Source: Lepiota brunneoincarnata
Taxonomy: Eukaryota; Basidiomycota; Agaricomycetes; Agaricales; Agaricaceae
Length of the DNA stretch: 59,085 nt
Direction: 5' to 3'
Assembly: GCA_023014365.1 (NCBI GenBank)
Contig: JAEBUN010000085.1
Span: forward strand, 1 to 59,085
The notes under the pieces are model-generated. The model did not search any database. It had not been told where the DNA came from and saw only the letters and a list, made by a program, of their open reading frames with translations. Both the position numbers and the translations under genes were made by a program. Every line of letters starts with the position of its first letter. Within the stretch, counting starts at the first letter, position 1. This document shows positions 23,530 through 34,203 of the stretch, piece by piece.

Positions 23530-24005
23530 ACCACACACCCATACTATGTCCAAGATATAAGTAATATGATTAGGATAATGCTAAATTGCAATGGAAATTG
23601 ACCACACATGCATGCCGGAGGCATGGATTGTGGTCAGTTTCATGATGTGTTCAAAATATAAGTAGTATAACATATTCAGATAATGCTAGATTGCAATGGA
23701 AATTGACTACACATGCATGCCAAAGGCATGGATTGTGGTCAGTTTCCTGCTGTGTTCACAATATAAGTAAAATAACATATTCAGACAATGCTAGATTGTG
23801 ATGGAAATTGATCACACATGCATGTTGAAGGCATGAATTGTGGTCAGTTTCCTGCTGTGTTCAAGATATAAGTAACACAACATATTAGGATAATGCTAAA
23901 TTGCATTGGAAAGTGACTACACATACATATGTACCAAAGGCATGGGTTGTGGTCATTTTCATGCTGTATTCAAGATATAAGTAACATAACATACTTAGAC
24001 AATAC
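23530..24005. repeat. Tandem array, about 105-bp unit, 4-plus copies
   Basis: The core ACACATGCATGCC followed by GGCATGGATTGTGGTCAGTT recurs near 23606, 23711, 23814 and 23921, each with ATATAAGTAA and GATAATGCTA blocks. Each unit holds a small inverted repeat around the GGCATG (CATGCC..GGCATG). No coding frame. Confidence 0.8.
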
Positions 24006-24480
24006 TAAGCTTTAGATAATATAAACAATTAGCATACTCCAAGTGCCCAGGCCGAAGGGTCTGGGCATCTATTCAGATAATGCTAAGGTCATCAAATAAG
24101 ATTATGTGATTTCCAAAAACATTCTTTTCACTCAAATTTTTCTAAGCTTAACTATAATACTAATGTCACCCAAATTTGTGTGCCTTCAGCACACAAGTGT
24201 AAGCTTAGGCATTTATTGTGATCAGTTTCATGCTGTATTCAAGATATAAGTAATATAACATACTTAGACAATGCTAAGCTTCAGATAATATAAACAATTA
24301 GCACACTCCAAGTGCCCAGGCCGAAGGGTCTGGGCATCTCTTCAGATAATGCTAAAGTCATCAAACAAGATCATGTGATCCATTCAGTAAAGACCAAACA
24401 TTAGTAAACAAAGTCATGTGACTTCCAAAAAACTTTGTTTTCACTCAAATCTTTCTATAATGCTAAAGTTGCCCAAATAG
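24006..24480. repeat. Duplicated 150-200 bp block, period about 260 bp
   Basis: The block with AGATAATATAAACAATTAGC, GTGCCCAGGCCGAAGGG and CATCAAATAAGAT starts near 24006 and again near 24266. CCCAGGCCGAAGGGTCTGGG in each copy can fold on itself. Confidence 0.75.
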
Positions 24481-24692
24481 GTGTGCCGAAGGCACACGAG
24501 CGTAAGCTCGTCTATAAAGAATGGGATGTGGACCCTGAATTAGTCAGCTTAGTCAGAATTGGTCAGCTTTTGTAATTATGTCAGCAGTTGTTCCCTTCGT
24601 TCTGACGCGCGGGCCGAAGGTCCAGCGCGCTTTGTCAAACAATGCCAAAGTCGCCCAAATATGTGTGCCGAAGGCACACGAGCGTAAGCTCG
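24481..24692. repeat. Twin-hairpin repeats with CCGAAGG core
   Basis: GTGTGCCGAAGGCACAC (24481-24497) is a 7-bp stem with GAA loop, followed at once by CGAGCGTAAGCTCG (24497-24510), a 5-bp stem with a GTAA loop, which as RNA is a GNRA tetraloop. The same pair recurs at 24663-24679 and 24679-24692. A degenerate relative is near 24179. A further hairpin with CCGAAGG lies at 24606-24630. Confidence 0.75.
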
Positions 24693-24885
24693 TCTGGAAG
24701 AGGGTAAGATTAAGGTTTAGAATGGGGGTGTCTTCAGGGTCTGGAGTCCGGTCAACCCTTTTTGGGCGACGGCACACTCGGCAAGCACATTTAGCTGAGT
24801 CCTAAGTCATCCAATGGCATAGGGTGAAGAGGGGGTAGGGAGCAAGAGTACCTACTATAGACTACAAATATACGAACTATTTATA

Positions 24886-25092
24886 CAGTGACCCACAAAA
24901 CCGTTCCAATGTTTTGTACTTTTGACTTAAAGTAGTAATAGCTCAGTAAATAAAATAGCTAAATTTGTGAATATATTTATAAACATAGCCAAATATGTCA
25001 TATCTGACCCTGCAAAGTCGCGTTATGTAATACTTCTAAATGAGGCAATTATGAATTTTGTAATCATTTTAAGTCATTGGAACGGTTTTGTC
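24886..25092 (+). repeat. Left TIR of Tc1 element
   Basis: The outer site ACAAAACCGTTCCAATG is mirrored at the inner end as CATTGGAACGGTTTTGT (25075-25091), so each TIR has two transposase-site-like blocks in inverted order, unlike the direct order of classical IR/DR elements. Confidence 0.85.
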
Positions 25093-25234
25093 AATAGTAA
25101 TTTTTAATACTAATCCAAGCAATCACATGACTCCGTTGATTGTGAATCAACAAGATCATGTGACCACGTGTCTTTGACATATAAATAGATGTGCTGACAG
25201 CCATGTCCCATCATTCTCAACCCCCCTACCTACC

Positions 25235-26251
25235 ATGAAGCCATTATCTTCTACTCTAAAGCAAACCATCCTCTCTTTGCTAAATTCTCATCATTCCTAT
25301 ACTAAAATTGAGGCAATTACTGGTGTTGGGCGCAGTACCATATCCAGGCTAGCCTCTAAAAATTGTTCCAGCCTTACTAAATCACTTGGAGGATGTCCTT
25401 CAAAACTCTCTACCACTAATATTCGGCATGCTATCCATCTTATCTCTGCTGGCAAGGCTGAAACTGCTGTAGATATAGCCAAATCTCTTGCTCCCATCAT
25501 TGGGACATCAGTCTCTTCACAGACTGTAGCAAGGCATCTCAAACAGGCAGGAATGAAGGCTGTAGTCAAGCAAAAAAAGCCTTTACTCTCTGACAAGCAT
25601 AGGAGGGCTAGGCTGGATTTTGCTCTGACACACCAGCATTGGACTATGGAGGACTGGAAGCTGGTTGTATGGTCTGATGAGACCAAAATTAATCGTTTGG
25701 GGTCAGATGGGAGGAAGTGGGGATGGAAAAAGAAGGGAGAGGGGCTTAGTGAAAGATTGGTCAAGGGAACTCTGAAGTATGGAGGAGGATCAGTGATGGT
25801 TTGGGGCTGTATGCTGTGGGATGGCCCAGGCTATGCAGTGAAGATTGATGGAAGGATGGATGCAGAGTTGTTTGTGCAAATTTTGGAGGAAGATTTGAAG
25901 AAGAGTCTCCGGTGGTACAAGCTCAAACCCCGAGATATTATCTTTCAGCAAGATAATGACCCCAAACACAAGAGTACACTGGCCAAAGAATGGTTTCAAA
26001 AAAATCATTTTAGGCTCCTAACCTGGCCAGCACAGTCACCTGACCTCAATCCCATTGAACACTTATGGGAATATGTGAAGAGAAAGTTGGGAGAGTATGA
26101 ATCTCCTCCCAAGGGTATGGAGGAGTTGTGGCAGAGGGTAGAAAAGGAGTGGGATGCTATTCCAGCTTCTGAGTGTCAGAAGTTAATTGAAAGTATGCCT
26201 AGAAGAGTAGCAGCTGTACTCAAAGCCAGGGGGGGCTACTCTAAGTACTAG
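25235..26251 (+). CDS. Tc1 transposase (DD34E)
   Basis: The ORF is 338 residues, the normal length for Tc1. Residues 1-110 form the paired-like helix-turn-helix DNA-binding region (YTKIEAITGVGRSTISRL and a second HTH around 77-106). The catalytic domain has D148 in VVWSDETK, D240 in FQQDNDPKHKS and E275 in SPDLNPIEHLW, with 34 residues between the second Asp and the Glu. GGGSVMVWGC, the conserved glycine-rich box, is at 183-192. A TATA-like region and the TIR lie directly upstream of ATG 25235. No stop or frameshift is seen. It binds its TIRs and catalyses excision and reinsertion at TA. Confidence 0.93.
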   Translation: MKPLSSTLKQTILSLLNSHHSYTKIEAITGVGRSTISRLASKNCSSLTKSLGGCPSKLSTTNIRHAIHLISAGKAETAVDIAKSLAPIIGTSVSSQTVARHLKQAGMKAVVKQKKPLLSDKHRRARLDFALTHQHWTMEDWKLVVWSDETKINRLGSDGRKWGWKKKGEGLSERLVKGTLKYGGGSVMVWGCMLWDGPGYAVKIDGRMDAELFVQILEEDLKKSLRWYKLKPRDIIFQQDNDPKHKSTLAKEWFQKNHFRLLTWPAQSPDLNPIEHLWEYVKRKLGEYESPPKGMEELWQRVEKEWDAIPASECQKLIESMPRRVAAVLKARGGYSKY

Positions 26252-26284
26252 AAATAATAGGATAGCCTAGTATAATATGTCATT

Positions 26285-26491
26285 GACAAAACCGTTCCAA
26301 TGACTTAAAATGATTACAAAATTCATAATTGCCTAATTTGGAAGTATTACATGATGCAACTTTGCAGAGTCAGATATGACATATTTGGCTATGTTTATAA
26401 ATATATTCACAAATATGGCTATTTTATTTACTGAGCTATTACTACTTTAAGTCAAAAGTACAAAACATTGGAACGGTTTTGTGGGTCACTG
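26285..26491 (-). repeat. Right TIR of Tc1 element
   Basis: Reverse complement of the left TIR with a handful of differences in the middle. The inner block is at 26285-26302 and the outer block at 26468-26491. Confidence 0.85.
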
Positions 26492-28480
26492 TAATGTGGC
26501 TACCATGGGGTGGTCGGGCGTTGGCATTTCACCAGTATACCAGAATCACATATTCCTCTCCTCCTGCGTCTATGCGGCCTCCATGTTGCCTGGTCCTCTC
26601 CTGTATTGTAATGCTCCTTTGGCCTCTGTGCCTACGATACACTGGTCCCTCTCTCAGAGGGTGAGTGCACCCGACTGCCCTTCAGTTGCCGACTTTCGTC
26701 TGAAGGTGACGTGGCAGTGCACTGATGGGCACATGGACCTTGTACTTAAACTGGTATTCCATTTACATTTACCTTGCTTAGATATAGATGATCAACTTGG
26801 CCACCGCTTTGACGTGCCTCGCAACTCTTTATATTGCTTGGACTTACTGTAGATATATTCTTTTGTTTTCTTTAGCTTGAACCACCCAAGTCTTCGTAGC
26901 GTATAAAAACCCCTTGCACTCGCATATAGTAATATACCGAATCCTACCCCAGTTACTTCTTTTTAAAATCCAAACATCCACTTTCACTTGGTCTGACTCC
27001 TTCCCCTCCTGAACCCGCTCAACTCCCCACACTTCTTTCAAACAACCACTCGACACCCATTTCGGACTGCTCAGTCGGCCCTACCAATCGCTCAGGCCCT
27101 CCCCCAGACTACCTCTCAGCAAGGCGGTAGCCATTCCCCATGAAACGCCCGATCATCTCTAATTTTGGCTCTGGTTCGGATGAGAGGAACAATTGCTGGA
27201 TCGGGGGGCACCTGCAGTGGAATCAGGCTGGGTTTCAACAGGGAGTGGTGGTGTTACCTCACCACCAAACCAACAATTCGATTTGGACGCTGCAGGAATG
27301 GCTTCGGGGGAGAGAGGGGGAGGGGAGGGAAGGTTCCGCTGGTAGGTGACGTTTCTGGGGTCAACATACCGCGCCATGGTCACTTAAAAGAGGGGCGGGA
27401 ATGGTTGGGACAGGTGATGAGAACGGATGAGGGAAAGAAAGATGAAGGTGAAGGAAGCGATGGCTGTCATCAATACACTGACGGTGACAGCACTGGTGGA
27501 AGACATCAATGCTGACTACCAGCTACCGGGATCTACGTGGCCAGCCGCAAATTAATCATAATGAGCGGTTTGGAGGACAGAAGCGGGATAGACTCATGAT
27601 TTTATACCAATTGCACCGACGTGGTGGATGTGCATGCATAACGAGAATATAAGAGCGCAGTAGATACGTCGGACACGGAATGTATAAAATAGGATCGCTA
27701 GGATCCAGTAAGGAAGACTGGATCCTAGGCCGTTTCGGTAGGCTACTTAAATACGAGGGGGGGAAAACTATGTACTCCTATTTACGCTAGAATGAAAGTC
27801 CACCTCGCAACCTGGTAGTATAATAAAAAAGGTCATTCGTGTACATACAGTGTCCATGGTAAGAGGGAATATGAAATAAAGGAACAATAGTCAAACGTCG
27901 AGCTGAACGATCGTGTTTCGACAATGGAGCCAAAACCGAGATCAAAGTCCCGAGCACTTCGCGCCGGCACATGCAACCTCCCATATAGCCTCTGCGGGGG
28001 GAGTGGTACTAATACTAGCAACAAACATGGCAGTACGACCTTCCTTCCTTTGAACTCGGTCGCACAACCCTGTCCCCGAACACAAAGCAACTTATAGTGA
28101 AGGATAGGCTTGAGATCCTCCCATTCCCTAAACGTGGCATCTTCGCCGCGCTCGAGGTGTGCCCCCCACACACTCCATCTGTTGTTATTCTCGTGGAAGG
28201 ATGCCATACAGATGCCACAGGTTTTGCAACGCTAGCGCCTCTTCCATGGTTTCGAGGCGACTGCATAAAGATAGAGGGAACCAGATTTTGAAAGCTGAGG
28301 CGGGATAGTGGATGGTATGAATAGACGGACAACCAGTATGTAACCGAAGTACAAAAGTTAAGCCGCACAGGACGGGGAGGAGGGGGAGGATGCACGCCGT
28401 TCGTGTTGACGCACAAGTGAGCCTCTGGCATAGAGTACAGTGGAAATATGCACTGAGAAGACGCTTTCCGCTCACTTCCC
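26492..28480. other. Unassigned region, possibly remnants of host genes
   Basis: Plus-strand frames at 26481-26852 and 27140-27349 could be single exons; a GTATAAAAACCCC box at 26900 is followed by 200 bp of CT-rich DNA and ATG 27140, which looks like a fungal promoter and leader. No protein family is recognised. Minus-strand frames at 27833-28480 may continue the RhoGEF fragment but carry no clear domain. Confidence 0.3.
27698..27728. repeat. Perfect 12-bp stem hairpin
   Basis: CTAGGATCCAGT (27698-27709) and ACTGGATCCTAG (27717-27728) are exact inverted repeats around a 7-base loop. It could be a cruciform or RNA hairpin; no adjacent gene explains it. Confidence 0.85.
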
Positions 28481-28489
28481 AACGGGTGG

Positions 28490-28824
28490 TCATCATCAAT
28501 CCTGTAGGCGGCAATGGGGTAGTTGGGAATATACACCAAACGAGCATCTCGGAAGTTGAGAGCTGCATCGTAGACTGCGGCAGTGATACTCCTGATACAG
28601 GGGTGCTCGTACAGCTCCAAGTAGTTATGAAACACATCGTCAATGAATTGTTCCACACGGTTCTTGGGTATGGTAGGGGGGTTTGCAGCTCGATGTGGAT
28701 CAATATACATCTGCTCGGGTCGTCAGCCACTTGGAGTCTGGGTCTGGGGATAGGACACACAGCCGTAATAGTTTCAAGGTCCTTCACATACGCCATCTCT
28801 CCTTTGATCAACCCAAAGATAATG
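28490..28824 (-). pseudogene. RhoGEF (DH domain) fragment 2
   Basis: An exon at 28824-28761 encodes IIFGLIKGEMAYVKDLETIT, the start of a Dbl-homology domain. A 50-nt intron (28760-28711, GTGTGT..GAGCAG) joins it to YIDPHRAANPPTIPKNRVEQ, FIDDVFHNYLELYEH and SITAAVYDAALNFRDARLV, PNYPIAAYRIDD. DH domains load GTP onto Rho-type GTPases at the membrane. Between ELYEH and the SITAAV segment about 15 residues that related domains have seem to be missing, so an internal deletion is likely. The C-terminal half of the domain is not found after about 28490. It lies 60 nt after fragment 1 on the same strand. Confidence 0.6.
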
Positions 28825-28874
28825 CTGTGCTCACGTTAATCAATCCGACAAGGCTGCCAGGTGATGTTTCACTC

Positions 28875-29840
28875 ACGCCCTGACGTTTGATCTCTTTCCT
28901 AGCAAGGGTTTCATGAGGTCAGATGACACTCGGTCGCGCCTTTCCCATTTTCGTGGAGCACCTTTGCCCATAGCAGCTTGGAAAATCCGCAGCTGAGCAA
29001 AACCCTGGAGACTCTTGATAATGTCAACAGCTTCCTTGAGAAATTCTCCATCAGGATTGCCGACAGCTGTCTCGTTGTAGACAGCCTCCAACAAAACGGG
29101 ATATTTTTGGAGATGCTCAGACGGTCAGTTCAAGAAATGCTTGAGGTCCAGCCTGATGGATTCTCCCTGTCGTGCTGACTGCCTTGAACATTGCTATGGA
29201 TAAAAATTAACTCCAAATCATTGTCGTTGGCATCGCACAAGCTCACCTCCAGGAAAAGCCTAAAGTTTGGGTGTTTTCAATCTCATCCTTCAAGCACTTC
29301 TCCGCGAGCGTGTGATGTCCAATATACGTAGGATGGGCGAAGCGGAACTCTGTTGCTGCGTCCAAGAAGATGTCACCAATACGCTGAATGATTGCCCCCT
29401 GTTCACCCCGATGAACATAGAGAAATTCCAAAAGGCGGCGGTCATAATTGCGGAGATCGAGATTGTTTCCAAAAACATCATCGATGAACTCTTCGGTTTG
29501 CTCCGGAGGCAAAACTGGGGGATCGGCTCGACACAGAGGCTTTATGAACACACTCTCGACAATGTCAAGGTCTTGAATGTATTGCTCCTCTTTGCTGATA
29601 AGTTTACGAATAATCCTATGAAAGCACGATTAGCAGGGATCACTGTCAACATACAAGGACATACGCTTACCGCTTGATCTCACTTTCTGGCAAGGATTTC
29701 AACATAGCTGCATCGACAGTTTCCGTCCATGCTTCCTTCTTTTGATCGGTAGACGATTCCACCGTGCTCGCCAAAATATTGAAGATGGGAGTTCCCCGAG
29801 GAATGAACATTGAGGTTGCCCTGTGTGCATGAGTCGATAC
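28875..29840 (-). pseudogene. RhoGEF ROM2-like DH-domain fragment 1
   Basis: Exons on the minus strand encode PIFNILASTVESSTDQKKE and LKSLPESEIKR, then after an intron (GTAAGC..CATAG, near 29675-29616) LISKEEQYIQDLDIVESVF, EEFIDDVFGNNLDL-type sequence and IGDIFLDAATEF (29615-29247). A second intron ends near 29183. The next exon has LDLKHFLN, a TGA at 29125-29127, then PSEHLQKYPVLLEAVYNETA and IIKSLQGFAQLRIFQAAMG. This matches the DH domain of the fungal Rho1 exchange factor ROM1/ROM2 family. The TGA replaces an Arg codon in a conserved block, and no N-terminal DEP or C-terminal PH/CNH domain is visible, so this is a partial, inactivated copy. Confidence 0.65.
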
Positions 29841-30067
29841 TCACTCGCCTTGGACGAGAATAGGAGTAACATGGTATCCCATCAAGGCCACTAACTGCGC
29901 AGCTTGAAGAATAGCAATGTGTAAACATAGTCACAACCCCCGTTGGAAGCTCCTCTCCCTCAAATATGGCTTCGGACCCTCCTTCTTGATCATCGAGGAA
30001 CATATATATGTCTCCAACTCCGTCCTGAAGAATGTGCCCACCCCATTCAACTTCGTATCGATGAGCG

Positions 30068-30290
30068 TTGATTCGGGACTGCCAGACCCAGAACACGTGT
30101 TATCCAAGGAAACTATTACTAGACATCGGGATCAACATCTGGCAGCCCGAAGCCTTCCACGGGCAAGTTTGTGCGCACGGTGTATCATAGGTTTGAAGAG
30201 ACGTGGGGGCAAGGAGGCCCTGCCAACAACCAGGATGTGGTCACTCAAACTGGGAGTATCTGCCATGCGGGAATGCTGTGTAGTATATCG
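30068..30290 (+). pseudogene. Adenylation-domain fragment, duplicate of the downstream gene
   Basis: About 220 bp match the second exon of the gene at 30670-32676: DSGLPDPE, a broken A3 core (SGSTxGSP region, out of frame), FEETWGQGGPANNQDVVTQ and SICHAGML. Similarity stops abruptly at both ends. It is a partial duplication with at least one indel. Confidence 0.75.
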
Positions 30291-30669
30291 ATTCTCATCC
30301 TCGATGAACTGGTATTGATGCTAGTGCATGGAGTAATTCTTATCCGGTATTCGGCAGCTGGCACAATTGCTTGGGAAGCAAGTCCCATATTCAGTCCTTG
30401 ACGCCGGTTCGTGACGTAGGCATGGTCTTGGGGAGGCGGAGCCTGGGCCTGAGCACTTCTTCCCTGTGAGGTTTGGGAGGAAAAGTCTACATTGGGTCTC
30501 CCACGGACTGAACGATGGGAGATGCTCCAGGTCAAGTTTATAAATCATTCGTCATAAGTTATCAGTCAGGATTTCTTTACCTCAGACAACAACATCACTG
30601 ACGCTAGAGTCATAAGTGAGTGATCACCATCCGTTTTCAACATACCATAGTCCAACTTTGTAATATAGG

Positions 30670-32676
30670 ATGTCGGCTCATTATCGCAACCACCATACAC
30701 TCCTTCAATACCGAGCAAGTGAGAGTGGAGCAGCACCGATGTTCAAATTACCTGTGGTCGATGGGTCAGGACCGCCAACACAGTGGATTGATGTTTCATT
30801 TTCGCAGTTTCACGCCGATGTGAACACAATGGCTCATTTCCTTATGACTTGGTTGCAGGAGCAGAACATCCCTCCACGCTCCACTGTGGGTGTTTGGTAC
30901 GTTGTTCTAATGTCAAAGAGGGATGGATTTGTTGAAGAGGTGTAATTTACAGGTTCAGTGGATACGACTACATCCATTTTGTGTATATCATGGCTATCTC
31001 CCGAGCATCTTATGTCCCCCAAATGTTCAGCAACAGTCTCACTAATTCCGGCATCATCCTCGAGCTGATGAGAAAAGGAGAAGCTAAAGCGCTCATATAT
31101 GAACCGTCACTCGGACAGTTGCTGCACGAATTTCCCTACGCGACACTCCAAACTATGCCTATCGACGATTGCCCAAAGACCACTGTCAATTCAGGACTGC
31201 CAGATCCAGAGGAATTGTCATCCGAGGAAAGCATATGTTTCATTTACCATACATCGGGATCGACGGCTGGCAGCCCGAAGCTTGTGCCTTACACGGGGAA
31301 GTTTGTACGCGTGGTATATCAGAAGTATGATGAGACGTGGGGGCAAGGAGGTCCCTTCGAAAGCCAGGATTTGATTACTCAAATCGGGAGTATCTGTCAT
31401 GGGGCAACGCTGTATGGTATGTATGCGCCTCGACCTTGGTTGTACCATATGATTACATTCTGAAATGCAGAGTACTTGGGAGTGCTCCACCGTGGTGTAT
31501 GCTTCGTGCAACCTTCCACGCCACGTTTTTCGACCGCGGAATTGTTTAGTATGGTCGAAGTCTGCGGTTTGAACCGATTGACCCTGTTTTCTGTATTTCT
31601 CTCCATCCATATGAAGGCTGCGCAGCAGGACCCCAGACTTCTCAAATTGCTTCAGGAAATGCGTTCTGTGTTGTATTGTGGTGTACCATTACCACCTGAG
31701 GAAGAAGACTGGGGTTATGAGAATCATATTCCACTGACGGTTAGTAATTGACTTCCTCTCTTTTTTTTCGTTTCAGCTAATAAAATGGAGTAGAATGTTT
31801 ATGGAAATACAGAGTGCAGTATGCAACCAATCTCCCACTTAATGCTCGATTAATGCCAACAACAGGCTTGCAAATGACCTCGATGCTTGGACAACACTCT
31901 CGTGCAATGCATCCTCTTTCCATGGTGTCTTATGCAATCGAACATGTTCGAGAAACCACTCGGATTGACAAGCCACCTTCTGTCCAATTTTACGAGTTTG
32001 TTATCCTAGCAGACTCTCCTGATCTGCCACTACCTCATTTGCGCTCGGACGATGGGAACTTCCACACGGGTGATTTGTTTGAAAAGAAAGAAAATGGGTA
32101 TTGCATTTTTCGTGGGCGTAATGATGATTGGATTAAAAGTGAGGGAGCGAAGCGTTGTGATACAAAGTAAGTTTATTGTATTCTGCATTAAAGTATGTAT
32201 CCATTAAGATACGTTTTCCCTCAGGGCAATTGAAGATAGCGTGCGGATGCTGTGCAATGATCTACTCAAGGATTGTGTCGTTGTTGGCAATAACCGACCA
32301 TCGACAGCATTGTTTGTTGAGAGGCCTAGTTCCAAGTCGGATACTCCGACAGACAGCGACCTGAAAGATACAATTCTCAAGAGAATGAAAGAGTTCAACG
32401 ACAGAAGTTATACTCACGAGAAGATCACAGATCCTCGGCTCATCTTTGTTGTGCCAGACGGTTCGTTACCTCGAACTGTGAGTGCCTTGCCCACCCCCCC
32501 GACGTTGATTGCTGAATGAGATTCCTCGACGCAGGTGAAGGGCAATATCAGGTGTGAAATCTTTTGGCATGTTCCTCTGCTCGAATTTATACAAGTGTCT
32601 GGATAACAGACGCAAAGCTATTGAAGAGTTATACCTGAAACAGTTGGATGATGCATATGCCTCGGTCTATGCTTAG
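30670..32676 (+). CDS. Stand-alone AMP-binding (adenylation) enzyme, 8 exons
   Basis: My exon model (30670-30896, 30953-31416, 31471-31739, 31794-31818, 31866-32166, 32225-32477, 32535-32551, 32610-32676) gives introns of 47-58 nt, all GT..AG, and an unbroken 540-codon frame. Motifs in order: FSGYDYIHFVYIMAISRASY; core A3 YHTSGSTAGSPKLVP; substrate region SICHGATLYEYLGVLHRG; A5 VYGNTE; A7 FHTGDLF; A8 FRGRNDDWIKSEG with CDTKAIED; A10 LPRTVKGNIRRKAIEEL. The enzyme would activate a carboxylic or amino acid as an acyl adenylate. The family is the basidiomycete NRPS-like / adenylate-forming group, but no carrier (T) or reductase domain follows, and the N-terminus looks about 30-50 residues short. 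A further 5' intron may lie at 30616-30668 (GTGAGT..TATAG). The substrate cannot be read. Confidence 0.8.
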
Positions 32677-33811
32677 CTCTTGTAGTTTCCAATCTACGAA
32701 TACCAGAAATTTAAATTGTGGCTTATACGTGACCTGGAAAACTCCACCTGCCACTGGAGTAGTGTTAAACATAAAAATCACCCTCGGGGATCAGTAGACA
32801 TAATGATCCTCTAAACACAAAGATAAGGCATGACTTCTCGGGATAGCACCAGAGGATGGCAGCTGTAGCAAGAATGAGTCGAATGATAAGAACAAGCTGT
32901 ACTTGCCGAAGAGTCTGGACAGGAGATTTTGACAGTGTCGTTGGCATTGAATGCCAAGAAGATGGAGATCATTCAGGTCATTGTGCAGATGAGTGTGATC
33001 AGGGCATAGTGATCAGGGTGGGAGGCCACACCTCATGTAACATGTTGAGGCATTGTTTATACCTATTCCAATCCTTGTATGGTCCTCCTGCACTGAATTC
33101 ACCTACAATTCCACTCACACAGTGAGGAGGATGGAGAGCTTGAGGGATTTGTTTTGGGAGAGACATGTTAGCTAGGCCCATCCCAGGGGGTTCAGGGTGG
33201 TTGGTGATCACATTCTTGTTGTTATTGAAGTGCCCTACCAATAGACCTTTCTGCTACTACTTGTTACTTATTAGGTCTTGAACATGAAGATTCTTCTCCA
33301 AGGATGCTGGCACAGATTTCACCCTTGCAAAAGGGCTCACCAGAGGGCTTAACTGCTGCCCTAACCCACCTTGGCTTGTGTAGTGACAGAATTAGACTAT
33401 GTATCTAACTTGGGGTGGCAGTGGGAGATTATGAAATAAAGACATTAATTAGTCTGCCAAGGTTGCATCTGGGGTCCCCAGGTGGGTAGGATAGGGAGTC
33501 TGGACCTGGGCATGCTACTTGGACCCCCATGGTGTGGTGCCTGATGAGAGGCTGGCCCACTGCATGGTCTTTCACATTTGTCTGTCTGTCTGTCTGTAGA
33601 TCCCATAGCAGCCACAATCTCCTGGTTGCTCAACATGTTCTGCTGGACACTGCTATATACAAATATTGAGTGTACCTACTGGAATATTGTGTATTCTCTT
33701 CCCATGACTGAGGGTGCAGGAAATTATGCATACCCTGCTAAGACCATTGCTGTGCATCTGTTATGTGGGTTAGGCGTCTGCAATGCTCAATGTGGTATAC
33801 GTTGTGTAGAC
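32677..33811. other. Unassigned region with TCTG microsatellite
   Basis: No gene is supported. (TCTG)n runs at about 33577-33599. Plus-strand frames are short and lack motifs. Confidence 0.4.
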
Positions 33812-34115
33812 TGTTGAGTAATGTGAGCAAGTCTAAGGCAATGCCAAAGAGCAGGAACAATATACTGTGTATGAAATAAGACAAAGCTAGGGATTACAAG
33901 GAATACCTAGGTCTCTATATACTGTTGGGGTGACTGGCATGTGATAAAAAGGAGAATCACATGTGAATGGGCAAGAATCACAAGCCAAAAGGAAAACTAA
34001 CTATAGACGAGTGGGGGCATGTGATAACTAAATATATATGGGTGCTGACAACAGGTAGGTGACATGTGAAAGGCAAAAATAGATGGGTGAGTGCATGAAT
34101 GGGAAAATGGTAACA
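33812..34115 (-). repeat. 3' LTR of a minus-strand gypsy element
   Basis: On the minus strand TGTTACCATTTTCCC starts directly after a purine-rich AGATTAGAAGGGAATAA and ends in CTCAACA at 33812. It contains a TATATAG promoter box near 33920. The 5' LTR is missing, so the limits rest on one copy only. Confidence 0.5.
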
Positions 34116-34203
34116 TTATTCCCTTCTAATCTTTGAACTCTGTTTTGAAATCAATAAGCAGTGGGGTACTGGTGTGGGATGCAGGTCATGGAGGTAGTCA
34201 GTT

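Larger units (their letters stand above)
24886..26491 (+). mobile_element. Tc1-type transposon, apparently complete
   Basis: Ends start CAGTGACCCACAAAACCG and are flanked by TA (24884-24885 and 26492-26493), the Tc1/mariner target. Terminal inverted repeats are about 207 bp and nearly identical. The single ORF is unbroken. Everything needed for cut-and-paste movement appears present, so this could be a recent or active copy. Confidence 0.93.

Noticed and set aside
23530..24005. Regular 105-bp repeats resembling a CRISPR array
   Set aside because: Units are long, imperfect and contiguous, without unique spacers of fixed length, and the surrounding sequence is eukaryotic. It is a satellite.
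29680..30096. Minus-strand 138-codon frame as a gene
   Set aside because: The ROM2-like reading lies in a different frame of the same strand, so this frame is a shadow.
31814..31865. Stop at 31851 in the adenylation gene as evidence for a pseudogene
   Set aside because: It lies inside a 47-nt GTATGC..CAACAG intron (31819-31865); removing it keeps frame and motifs.
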